The position numbers and the translations under genes are program-made. Positions 41,120-50,938 of a stretch of 64,000 bases of DNA are shown piece after piece. The DNA comes from Bufo bufo. Lineage: Eukaryota > Chordata > Amphibia > Anura > Bufonidae. Numbering within the stretch: position 1 is the first letter of the stretch; each line of letters opens with the position of its first letter. Under the pieces are notes generated by a model. That model was not told where the DNA came from, did not search any database, and saw only the letters and a program-made list of their open reading frames with translations. The DNA is taken from NCBI RefSeq assembly GCF_905171765.1, contig NC_053392.1, positions 447,172,837-447,236,836 of the forward strand. The letters run 5' to 3'.

Positions 41120-41757
41120 CAGTTGCCTGCCCGTGTGTGAGAGGCTGCAGGCTCACAGACTGTACTGTGTGCACACCATTCATACAGGGTGTCACAGACA
41201 GTACCTTGCAGATAAAAAAAAAGTCAATTTATTTTTTTATTTTTTATATAATCGGAGTTGCCAGACAGTGAGAGGCTGCAGGCTCACAGACTGTACTGTG
41301 TGCACACCATTCATACAGGGTGTCACAATACCTTGCAGATAAAAAAAAAGTCAATTTATATTTTCTCTGTGATATAATCTGGCTGCAAGCCAGTGAGTGT
41401 CTGGCCCACAGACTGTACTGTGGCCACTGGCCAGGCCACCACTCATACCGTTACAGGGTGTCACAATACCTTGCAGATAAAAAAAAGCCAATTTATATTT
41501 TCTCTGTTATATAATCGCAGTTGCCAGACAGTGAGAGGCTGCAGGCTCACAGACTGTACTGTGGCCACTGGCCAGGCCACCACTCATACCGTTACAGGGT
41601 GTCACAATACCTTGCAGATAAAACTAAATTAAATTTATTATTTCTCTGTAATAAATATAATCGCAGTTGCAAGCCAGTGTGTGTCAGGCCCACACAGACT
41701 GTACTGTGCCCACTGCCCACCACTTATATAGGGTGGCACAGTACCTTGCACACATAG
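41118..41757 (+). repeat. hAT-2 5' tandem repeat, ~125-bp unit
   Basis: Five copies of a unit containing cacagactgtactgtg, cactcatac, agggtgtcacaataccttgc and agataaaaaaaagtcaattt. Copies alternate between two versions of the middle part (tgcacaccattcatac or ccactggccaggccaccact). It sits directly before the transposase gene, as do the unrelated arrays in hAT-1 and hAT-3. Confidence 0.9.
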
Positions 41758-41780
41758 TACCAGTTATCTAAAAAAAAATT

Positions 41781-44700
41781 ACAGGCAGAGGCAGGCCACC
41801 CCGCAGGGGCCGTCGTGGTCATGGTGCTGTGATTTCCACTGGCCCTGGAATAATGCCCAGTGTTTAGAGGCCACGTACCCTGAACCCAAAAAATTCGGAG
41901 AAAATAGTTGACTGGCTTACACAGGACACCCAATCTTCAACAGCTTCCGCTAAGAACCTTGACGCACCATCCTCCACCTGCTCTCAAGTTACCACTCTCC
42001 TGCCCGCCGCCACCACCACCACAGCCACCACAGCAGCTTCACTTGATCCGTCAGAGGAGTTATTTACACATCAGTTGGATGAAATTAGTGATGCGCAACC
42101 ATTATTGCCAGAGGATGTAGATAACAGGGATATGTCTCAGTCAGGCAGGATTACACACATGGACGTACAGTGTGATGATGATGATGATGATGATGATGAT
42201 GTTGTACCCGCTGCTGCTTCCTTTGCTGAGGTGTCAGATACAAGTGAAGTGGTTGATGATGACGATGTGTCCGTGGATGCCACGTGGGTGCCTGCTCGAA
42301 GAGAAGAAGAAGAGGGGGAAAGTTAAGAAGGGGAGACAGAGAGAAGGAGGAGACGAGTTGGAAGCAGGGGGAGGTCGGTGCAAGGAGCTAGTGGCACAGT
42401 CAGACAGCATGTATCGGCACCCGGGGTCAGCCAGACAGCACGCCAATCAACGTATGCTGTTGCCACCACCAAAATGCCATCATTGCAGAGTTCAGCAGTG
42501 TGGCATTTTTTTTGTGTGTCTGCCTCTGATAACAGCAATGCCATTTGCAACCTGTGCCAAAAGAAACTGAGTCGTGGGAAGTCCAACACCCACCTCGGTA
42601 CAACTACTTTGCGAAGGCACATGATCTCACATCACAAACGCCAATGGGATCAACACATGAGTACAAGCAGCACACAAACTCAAATCCACCATCCTCCTCC
42701 TGGTCCAGCATCTTCAGCCACGTCAACCACTGCTGTCCTCCTTGCCCCCTCTCAACCACCCGCCACTCCGCCTCTCACCTTCAGCAGTTCCATCTCATCT
42801 GCCCACAGTCAGGTGTCTGTCAAGGAAATGTTTGAGCGTAAAAAGCCAATGTCACAGAGTCACCCCCTTGCCTGGCGTCTGACAGCTGGCTTGACGGAAC
42901 TCTTAGCCCGCCAGCTTTTACCATACCAGCTGGTGGAGTCTGAGGCCTCCAAAAAATTTGTTGCTATTGGGACACCACAGTGGAAGGTACCCGGACGAAT
43001 TTTTTTTTCAAAAAAGGCAATCCCAAACCTCTACTCAGTTATTGAAAGGGAAGTCATGGCATCTCTGGCATACAGTGTTGGGGCAAGGGTCCATCTGACC
43101 AGTGATACCTAGTCTGCAAAGCACGGTCAGGGCAGGTATATCACCTACACTGCGCATTGGGTCAACCTGCTGACGGCTGACAAGCATGAAATGTGTGGCT
43201 CTGCAGCGGAGTTGGTGACACCGCCACGACTTGCTGGCAGGCCTACTGCCACCTCCTCTACTCCTCCTACTCCATCCTCTTCGATAACCAACTCGGCTGA
43301 GTCCTCTTCTGCTGCAGCGTCTGGCTGCACATCAACTGAATCCCCCCAGCTCACCAGGGGCTTTTCCACATCCCGGATACGACAGTGTCACGCTGTCTTG
43401 GGGTTGACTTGCCTGAAAGCAGAGTGCCACACCGGACCAGCACTCCTGTCCACCCTAAACGCACAGGTGGATCAGTGGCTGACCCCGCACCAACTGGAGA
43501 TCGGCAAAGTGGTGTGTGATAATGGAAGCAATTTGTTGGCGGCATTGAATTTGGGCAAGTTGTCACATGTGCCGTGCATGGCACATGTGTTGAATATCAT
43601 CGTACAACGCTTTGTGTCTAAGTACCCAGGCTTACAGGACATCCTCAAGCAGGCCAGGAAGGTGTGTGGCCATTTCAGGCGTTCCTACACGGCCATGGCG
43701 CACTTTTCCGATATTCAGCAGCTAAACAACATGCCAGTGAGGCGCTTGATTTGCGACAGCCCGACACGATGGAATTCAACACTCCTAATGTTCGACCGCC
43801 TGCTCCAACAAGAAAAAGCCGTCAACGAGTATTTGTATGACTGGGGTGCTAGGACAGCCTCTGCGGAGCTGGGAATTTTTTTGCCACGTTACTGGACGCT
43901 CATGCGCAATGCTTGTAGGCTCATGCGTCCTTTTGAGGAGGTGACAAACCTAGTCAGTCGCACCGAAGGCACCATCAGCGACCTCATCCCATTTGTTTTC
44001 TTCCTGGAGCGTGCCCTGCGAAGAGTGCTGGATCAGGCTGTAGATGAGCGTGAAGAGGAAGAGGAAGAGTTGTGGTCACCATCACCACCAGAAACAGCCT
44101 TGTCATCATCGCTTGCCGGACCTGCGGCAACGCTGCAAGAGGAGTATGAGGAAGAGGAGTCAGAGGAGGAATGTGGCTTTGAGGAGGAGGAAGACCAACC
44201 ACAGCAGGCATCCCAGGGTGCTCGTTGTTTTCACCTATCTGGGACCCATGGTGTTGTACGTGGCTGGGGGGAAGAACAGACCGTCAATGACATGTGTGAA
44301 GATGAGGAACGGGAAATGAGTAGCTCGGCATCCAACCTTGTGCAAATGGGGTCTTTCATGCTGTCATGTCTGTTGAGGGACCCTCATATAAAAAGGATGA
44401 AGGAGAACGACCTGTACTGGGTGGCCACGCTACTAGACCCCCGGTATAAGCAGAAAGTGGCGGAAATATTACCATATTACCGAAAGTCAGAAAGGATGCA
44501 GCAGTTCAAAACCCCAAAAAAAAATATGCTTTACACAGCTTATAAGGGGGATGTCACAGCACAACGGGAATCTAACTGGGGAAGAGGTGAAAGTAATCCT
44601 CCTCCTACCACGACGGTGGCAAGGACAGGACGCTTTACAGATGTGTTGTTGATGGAGGACCTGCAGAGCTTTTTCAGTCCTACACATCGCCACAGCCCTT

Positions 44701-45029
44701 CTGGATTCAGCTTTAGAGAACGACTCGACCGACAGGTAGCAGACTACCTCGCCTTAACTGCAGATATCGACACTCTGAGGAGCGATGAACCCCTTGACTA
44801 CTGGGTGTGCAGGCTTGACCTGTGGCCTGAGCTATCCCAGTTTGCGATAGAACTTCTGGCCTGCCCCGCTTCAAGTGTCCTGTCAGAAAGGACCTTCAGT
44901 GCAGCAGGAGGCATTGTCACTGACAAAAGAAGTCGCCTCGGTCAAAAAAGTGTTGATTACCTCACCTTCATTAAGATGAATGAGGCATGGATCCCGAAGG
45001 GACTGACAGTCGGGGATACGTTTCACTAA
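41781..45029 (+). pseudogene. hAT-2 transposase, open frame with three stop codons
   Basis: One frame runs from TGRGRPPRRGRRGHG (41781) to the stop at 45027..45029, about 1,080 codons, with in-frame stops only at 41865..41867 (TAG), 42324..42326 (TAA) and 43110..43112 (TAG in place of Trp, after LTSDT). Domains in order: an Arg/Gly-rich start; an acidic region with a (GAT)n Asp run and DATWVPARREEEE; a BED zinc finger (CNLCQKKL ... HMISHH); a Ser/Pro-rich linker; the RNase-H-like catalytic core with LTSDT, VVCDNGSN and CMAHVLNIIVQRF; an insertion rich in Glu; and the hATC dimerisation domain (LWPELSQFAIELLACPASS, SERTFSAAGG). The true first codon is uncertain and may be in an upstream exon. 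Same family as hAT-1 but without its deletion. Confidence 0.92.
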
Positions 45030-46678
45030 CAAAAGGCCTGATGACATGCCTTGGCCTCAAAATGGTCCCCACGCTGCTGTATTTAATGTCTGCATACCGG
45101 ATGACTTTCGTGAATTCTCCGCCACCAACTAGGGTTCAAGCCGTAATGTTTTAGTCACCTTTCTGCCTGGAAAACATAAATTTTTCCGGCCACTGCTACA
45201 ACAGCGGCTGCAACAATACCATTATTTTTCAGGCATGTGTACATGCCTAATTTTTCTGGCCTCTGGTGCTGCACTGTGGCTGCAAAAAAAAAAAAAAAGG
45301 CACTTACAAGTGTCAATTCCCCTTCGTGATCGTTACCTTGTTGTGGTGAAGGGGCTTGTGTATCACAATGAAGCGATCATCACCTCTATGAGTGTGTTGG
45401 CAATGTTGCCACACCCCAGATGATAAGGCCGTTGCTTCATTATGATCAGACCAAAAGCGATCGGCTGGATAATTTTTCATAGAAAAAATATAAATTGTTT
45501 TTTTTTTTTTTTTTTAAAGTTGTATGGGTTTTTAATATATAAAATAAAAAAATCATAATAAAGTCTCTTAATAGTTTATTAGAATTAATGCAGACAATTT
45601 AAAAAATCCCCATCAATTCCAATACAAAGCAAGTACAGAGCTCAGAACTAAATTATTTCAGGATGTCGTAATGGTTCGTTAATTCGACAATGGTTAATCA
45701 ATTCGACACACGTCCCCGGATAGGGGACGTAACAGGGATTAAACTGATAGGAATAGTACTAGTTAAGACACCACTCATATAGGGTGTCACAGCACATTGC
45801 ACTGTGCACGCGCAGTGCCCCAACTTGGGAGTAAGAGGGCTGACCAAGCTGTTTTTTCCATCTCCCGGTTCCTAAAATCAATTTAGTTTGGTGTATCAGA
45901 GTTTGGTCTGTCACTGTGAAGGCAGTCGAAGGTACCCGGCCTAAATTTTTTTTCACAAAAGGCAATCCCTGATATGGGACGTAACAGGGATTAAACTGAT
46001 GAGAATAGTACTACAGAAAATACCACTCATATCGGGTGTGACAGTAAATTGCACGGCGCAGACGCAGTGACCGTGGATTAAAACAAAGGGGAGGGAGCCA
46101 GCGTTTTTTTAACCATCGAAAAACCGTTCGAAAAATCAATTCAATTCACCTTTCGGGGACCCTTGGTGTTGTACGTGGCTGGGTGGAGGAAGAAACCTTT
46201 AATGACATCAACAGGACTTGGCTAGCTTGGTATCCAACCTTGTGCAAATGGGGAGTTTGCGGTTGGGCAAATGGACTGTTTGCGGTGCATTAAAAGGGGA
46301 GTTTGGTCTGTCAATGTCTGTGAAGCGGGCATAACCCTTACACTACCTGATCGATACAACATCATACCTGATCGTATACACACACTGGATGTTTTAAACC
46401 ACGTTGTTCAAAAAAATTTAGGATTGTTACGTGATTTATGCCAACTATGTAATTTTCCATGTGAGTTTTGCCATGGATCCCCCTCCGGCATGCCACAGTC
46501 CAGGTGTTAGTCCCCTTGAAACAACTTTTTCATCACTACTGTGGCTAGAAAGAGTCCCTGTAGGTTTTAAAATTTGCCTGCCTATTGAAGTCAATGGCGG
46601 TTCGCCCATTCGCGAACATTAGCAAAAATCTGTGTTCGCTGTGCGCGAACGGAAAATTTTATGTTTGCGACATCTCTA
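45030..46678 (+). repeat. hAT-2 3' region with reused gene fragments
   Basis: About 45715..45975 and 45970..46110 share taacagggattaaactgat, gaatagtact and a 'ccactcatat..ggtgt.acag' block, the last also part of the 5' array. Short stretches copy the transposase gene: ggtacccggcctaaattttt (45932) matches 42984; ttggtgttgtacgtggctgg (46163) matches 44249; and tccaaccttgtgcaaatggg (46230) matches 44330. No continuous frame exists. The last 100 bp are the terminal region. Confidence 0.75.
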
Positions 46679-46693
46679 GTCTTAACACATTGC

Positions 46694-46728
46694 TTGAGGA
46701 AGGCTCTAGCACTGAGCCAAAACGTTGC
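46694..46728 (+). ncRNA. Hammerhead-like motif
   Basis: The order is ttgagga (matching CUGANGA except the first base), a perfect 5-bp stem ggctc/gagcc around a 7-base loop, aaaac (normally gaaac), then gttgcatt. Stem III is weaker than at 36871. It lies just outside the right end of hAT-2 and begins a plus-strand piece (46679..46900) that resembles 36860..36990, including 'ggagtgctgc' and 'ggtgctgccac/t'. Confidence 0.5.
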
Positions 46729-46905
46729 ATTGCCTTATGGGTGAATACATTTCTTTTTTACTTTATTTTCTGGAGTGCTGCCCGTTTTTCAGTTTTTTAT
46801 ATACAGGGTTTGCTTATCCCCAATTGGGCTTTTTGCACCCACCTGCGTTTTGCTTTAACGGTGCTGCCACTTCTTTTCTCTCTCTCTCTCTCTCTCATAT
46901 ATATA

Positions 46906-47789
46906 CAGTACAGACCAAAAGTTTGGACACATCTTCTCATTCAAAGTGTTTTCTTTATTTTCATGACTATGAAGGCATCAAAACTATGAATTAACACATG
47001 TGGAATTATATACATAACAAACAAGTGTGAAACAACTGAAAATATGTCATTTCTAGGTTCTTCAAAGTAGCCATCTTTTGCTTTGATTATTGCTTTGCAC
47101 ACTCTTGGCATTCTCTTGATGAGTTTCAAGAGGTAGTCACCTGAAATGGTCTTCCAACAGTCTTAAAGGAGTTCCCAGAGATGCTTAGCACTTGGGTTCA
47201 GGTCCGGTGACTGTGGAGGCCAGGTCATCTGGCGCAGCACCCCATCACTCTCCTTCATGGTTAAATAGCCCTTACTTTCAAAGTTTCCCCAATTTTTTGG
47301 CTGACTGACTGACCTTCATTTCTTAAAGTAATGATGGCCACTCGTTTTTCTTTACTTAGCTGCTTTTTTCTTGCCACAATACAAATTCTAACAGTCTATT
47401 CAGTAGGACTATCAGCTGTGTATCCACCTGACTTCTCCTCAACGCCACTGATGGTCCCAACCCCTTTTATAAGGCAAGAAGTCCCACTTATTAAACCTGA
47501 CAGGGCACACCTGTGAAGTGAAAACCATTTCAGGGGACTACCTCTTGAAGCTCATCAAGAGAATGCCAAGAGTGTGCAAAGCAGTAATCAAGGCAAAAGG
47601 TGGCTACTTTGAAGAACCTAGAATATGACATATTTTCAGTTGTTTCACACTTGTTTGCTATGTATATAATTCCACATGTGTTAATTCATAGTTTTGATGC
47701 CTTCAGTGTGAATCTACAATTTTCATAGTCATGAAAATAAAGAAAACTCTTTGAATGAGAAGGTGTGTCCAAACTTTTGGTCTGTACTG
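46906..47789 (-). mobile_element. Tc1-like transposon with internal deletion
   Basis: The ends are cagtacagaccaaaagtttg and its inverse, with TA at 46904..46905 and 47790..47791. A 'gaatgagaaggtgtgtcc' edge and internal words such as aagagaatgccaagagtgtg are shared in inverted form by both halves. Only a short transposase scrap remains: reversed, about 47180..47235 encodes MTWPPQSPDLNP. The left microsatellite (TC)n at 46874..46896 lies just outside. Confidence 0.88.
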
Positions 47790-47969
47790 TACATTATATG
47801 ACATCTTATTGCACTTGTAGTCATACGTAATAAAAACAATATTACAACACATTAATGGAAAATAAAAAGGGGAAAAAAGGGACGGGAAAGGATATGGGCG
47901 GGGAGGAAGTGGATGATTGCAGCAAACGTTTCAGCCTCTCCTTAATAGTAATCATTTAACCCCCTAGGC

Positions 47970-48116
47970 CAGGCATCCTCAAACTGCGGCCCTCCAGCTG
48001 TTGCAAAACTACAACTCCCAGCATGCCCAAACAGCCTACAGATAACAGCCTACAGCAGGGCATTGTGGGAGTTGTAGTTTTACAACAGCTGGAGGGCCGC
48101 AGTTTGAGGATGCCTG
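47970..48116. mobile_element. 147-bp hAT MITE
   Basis: The perfect ends caggcatcctcaaactgcgg and its inverse bracket a near-palindrome that includes 'ccagctgttgcaaaactaca' and 'tgtagttttacaacagctgg'. Eight-bp duplications are ccctaggc (47962..47969) and ccctagac (48117..48124), with one mismatch. No gene. Inserted in LINE-3. Confidence 0.88.
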
Positions 48117-48503
48117 CCCTAGACCATAGGAAAGAAGATGGAGAAACTCCCTTATGTGGGTTAGAAGCCTCTATATGTTACTCAAGGGCCCCACACTTTC
48201 TGGAACATATGAGTGGATCTATTCTCCCATCCAGCTATTTGTTCCATTCTATATATATCGTCACACCTGAGTTCCCAATTTCCCAGTGGGGGAGGGGATG
48301 TATCCCGCCATTTAACTGCGACTAGCACTCGAGCCGCTGCAAGTAATTGCGTGATGAGACGTTTGGTGGTGGATGAGCATTTTATTTGGTCTAATAAGTT
48401 TAATAGACAAATCTGTGGAGAGGGTTGTACTTGAATCTTACAGACCTTTGTGACTGCTGAGCAGACCTGTTCCCAAATTTTTTTTAATTATCTCACACTT
48501 CCA

Positions 48504-49751
48504 TCAGATGTGAAAAAAGGTGCCTGTTTCCCTTTTGCATCTCCAGCATCCTTCACTGACCTCGGGGTACATCTTATGCAAAACATCTGGCGTGTAATAC
48601 CATCTGGTTAATATTTTAAAGTAGTTTTCTTGCAGCCTCACGCAAGTCGAAATCTTCGGGGTCATTGAAAGACACCTGTGCAGGGATTTTTGATCTTTAT
48701 CCAAGCATAAATCCAATTCCCATTTTGCTAAATATGGGTTAATATTTGGGCTTGTAAGTGTAAGTATCATAGAGTACAATATAGAGATCTTTTTAACAGG
48801 TTCCTGTTTCTGGAGGATTATTTTCTCAAACCTTGTTGGGTCTGTCTTATTTATTGGTGTAATTGGCTTTAAGTAATCTCTTATGTATGATCTTTGTAGA
48901 AAAGATAAAGAGGAAATATTGTCCCCCCTATCCCATTCTTTTCTCAGTGTGCCCCATACGTCTAATAAGTCCACCACTGGCGTAGTGATTGCTTTAGCCT
49001 TCTCTGACAGAGTTTGTATAAATTGTGGGGGTGCATCTTGTAGAATATCCCTCAGTTGTGTCAAAGGGGAGATTGCGACAGTGAGAAAGTGAGTATTCAG
49101 TTTTTGTTTCCACAGTCTTATAATATTTTTAGTAATGGGATTTCCAATATATGTTTCATTGACATACTTTCCATGTAGAAGTAGGGGTCGTATTGCAGAT
49201 TGACTAATGGCAAACTCGGACTGAATATCAAGAAATGCTTCTTGAGGCTTTGGGGGAGGACATAATGCTCTATGGGCCCTGTCCATAGTGAAATCATCAG
49301 TGGCGTCAGGGCCTAGTATCTTGTGAAACAGTTCCACCATTGAGGTCATGATGGCATCTGAAGGCAGAGTCTCCGGTACACCCTTGATGCGCAAGTTGTT
49401 CCTACCCCCACGATTATCTTGATCCTCTATAAGATTGTACAGCTGGTTAATATGGGCTTGGGCATCGTCAAAGCTATTGGTAACCGCTGAATTAAAGGCA
49501 ATAGTCCCTTCCCAGCCTGCTTCAAGGGATTCAACCCTGTCTCCAACCTGCTTCAGGTCGGATTTTATATCTTGCAGGTCTTGTCTCAACGGAGCTAACG
49601 CAGCCCCTAATGCTTTTATGATAAAGTCACTGGATACTGGGAGGTTATCTCTGGGACGTCTGGTGCTGGTTTCACTGTCCCTACCTCCATCAGAGTCGAC
49701 CGAGGCATCCGTTTGCTCTCCTTGTTCAGAGGCATCTCTTTCCAGCGCCAT
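48504..49751 (-). pseudogene. LINE-3 in-frame ORF1::ORF2 chimera (415 codons)
   Basis: The N-terminal ~170 residues are ORF1: a coiled-coil region, NNLRIKGVPETLPSD and MDRAHRALCPPPKPQ. Near residue 180 the sequence changes to the ORF2 C-terminal region: PITKNIIRLWKQK, LAKWELDLCLDK, then VRLQENYFKILTRWYYTPD and CWRCKRETGTFFHI. LINE-1 has the same motifs in ORF2 only (PITRNTLKVWRK, IQENSYKILMRWYKTPD, CWRCHTSKGTFMHI). The junction is in frame and the fusion is open. An upstream start with the canonical ORF1 beginning (MGKIGRDKAK, 49873) is in another frame and joins it by a frameshift near 49770. The fused protein lacks endonuclease and polymerase. It is probably a chance deletion product. Confidence 0.88.
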
Positions 49752-49873
49752 CTTGGATTCGGCTCTAGTCGGCCGACTCCTCTTCTCAAGAATTTCTCCA
49801 TTTCTACGTGGGAATGATGAGTCCCACGCGTGCTTGGGGTGTCTTTAGCCTTATCCCTGCCGATTTTCCCCAT
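49616..49873 (-). pseudogene. LINE-3 ORF1 start, frameshifted
   Basis: The frame begins MGKIGRDKAKDTPSTRG, then HVEMEKFLRRGVGRLEPNPR. It aligns with the starts of the LINE-1 and LINE-2 ORF1 proteins (MVKIGGQKP..., MVKIDNPRQ... with M(D/E)(K/R)(F/Y)(I/V)KK). After about 35 residues the homologous reading moves to the frame of 48504..49751. Confidence 0.7.
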
Positions 49874-49975
49874 TTCTGGGCTCTAGTTGTGGCTTAAAAA
49901 GCATGTGTGCACATAGCCAGAAGCAGAGCTCACACAGACATGTGCGTCTCGCTCTGCAGCCAAGCTCTGCCCCCC

Positions 49976-50602
49976 CACAAAAGGCTTTTCAACAGATAAG
50001 TGCAACACTGTACCGAGAATATGTATTTTTTTCGCCACTAATGCACAATAAATTAGGTTTTAGAATATATCACTGTGCTGTAGAACGGCAATTAGGCCCT
50101 AATTTTTTTCTACTTTTACACAATACAAAGGGCTTTTCAACAGATAAGTGCAACGCTGAACGGCGAATATATTTTTATTTCACCGATAATATATGGCAAA
50201 CTGGGCTTTAGAATATAACACTGTACCGCAGAAAGGCAATTAGGCCCTGTTTTTTTTCTACTTTCACAAAGCAAAAAAGGATTTTCAACAGATAAGTGCA
50301 AAACTAAAATGCGAATATAATTTTATTTTGCCACTAATACACGGCAAACTGGGCTTTATAATATATCACTGCACCACAGAATGGCAATCACTGCAGAGCT
50401 AAACGGCAATTAGACCATAATTATTTTCAACTTTTTTACAACACAAAAGGCTTTTCAACAGATAAGGGCAACGCTGAACGGCGAATATATTTTTATTTTG
50501 TCACTAATACACGGCAAACTGGGCTTCAGAATATATCACTGCACCGCAGAATGGCAATTAGGCCGTAATTATTCAACAGATAAGGGCAACGCTGAACGAT
50601 AT
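49976..50602. repeat. ~150-bp tandem array, left part
   Basis: Copies carry ggcttttcaacagataag, cgctgaacggcgaatatatt, acggcaaactgggctt and gcaattaggcc. The word caacagataag recurs at about 49990, 50138, 50287, 50456 and 50574. The array continues after the LINE-2 insertion at 56322. It abuts the 5' end of LINE-3 on its left side. It resembles the arrays found in the hAT elements of this window, but its parent element is not clear. Confidence 0.88.
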
Positions 50603-50938
50603 ATATATTTTTTTTTTTCAAAATACTTTATTGAAGCCAATAAAATGTAACAAGTGGAGGTTGTAACCTCACAATTAAAGAAACATAAAATAAAATAGTA
50701 ACAGTGACGTCACGGTATACAATGACAGGCAAATGTGTTGGTTTCATTACGAGTTTGCATATCCTGTCAACAAAGCTTCTTGAACATTGAAAGATAATAT
50801 TGTGTTCAGGATTGGGTTGGTATGGGTGCAGAAGGCTGATGTCTTGCACGGATTTAGGATATAAAGCTCAATTGGGTCAATAAGACCAAAATATGAAGGG
50901 TTTATGACTTCAGGACATAAAGAATAAAGATTCTGAGA

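Larger units (their letters stand above)
40730..46678 (+). mobile_element. hAT-2: autonomous-type hAT element
   Basis: The right end, reversed, begins tagagatgtcgcaaacataa; the left end (about 40730, aactattcgccggcaaacata) is a decayed match. The word ttaac precedes the left end and lies just after the right end, possibly a worn 8-bp duplication. Inside are a leader, a (TA)n tract (about 41076..41117), a 5' tandem array (41118..41757), a transposase gene with three stops (41781..45029) and a 3' region (45030..46678) with reused gene fragments. Confidence 0.8.
47792..49975 (-). mobile_element. LINE-3: internally deleted L1-like LINE
   Basis: On the minus strand the 5' end at about 49975 has the same G-run plus cagagcttggctgcagagc type start as LINE-1 and LINE-2. 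ORF1 begins at 49873 and fuses to the last part of ORF2, which continues in broken frame to about 48125. About 4 kb of sequence expected between is missing. A hAT MITE (47970..48116) is inserted in the 3' part. The 3' end is not sharply defined and no target duplication was found. Confidence 0.75.

Noticed and set aside
41118..41757. Regularly spaced repeats resembling a CRISPR array
   Set aside because: The units are ~125 bp with no unique spacers and sit in a vertebrate hAT element; a tandem repeat, not CRISPR.
42172..42570. Frame starting with a run of ten Met
   Set aside because: It is the (GAT)n tract of the hAT-2 acidic region read out of frame; the real frame encodes an Asp run.
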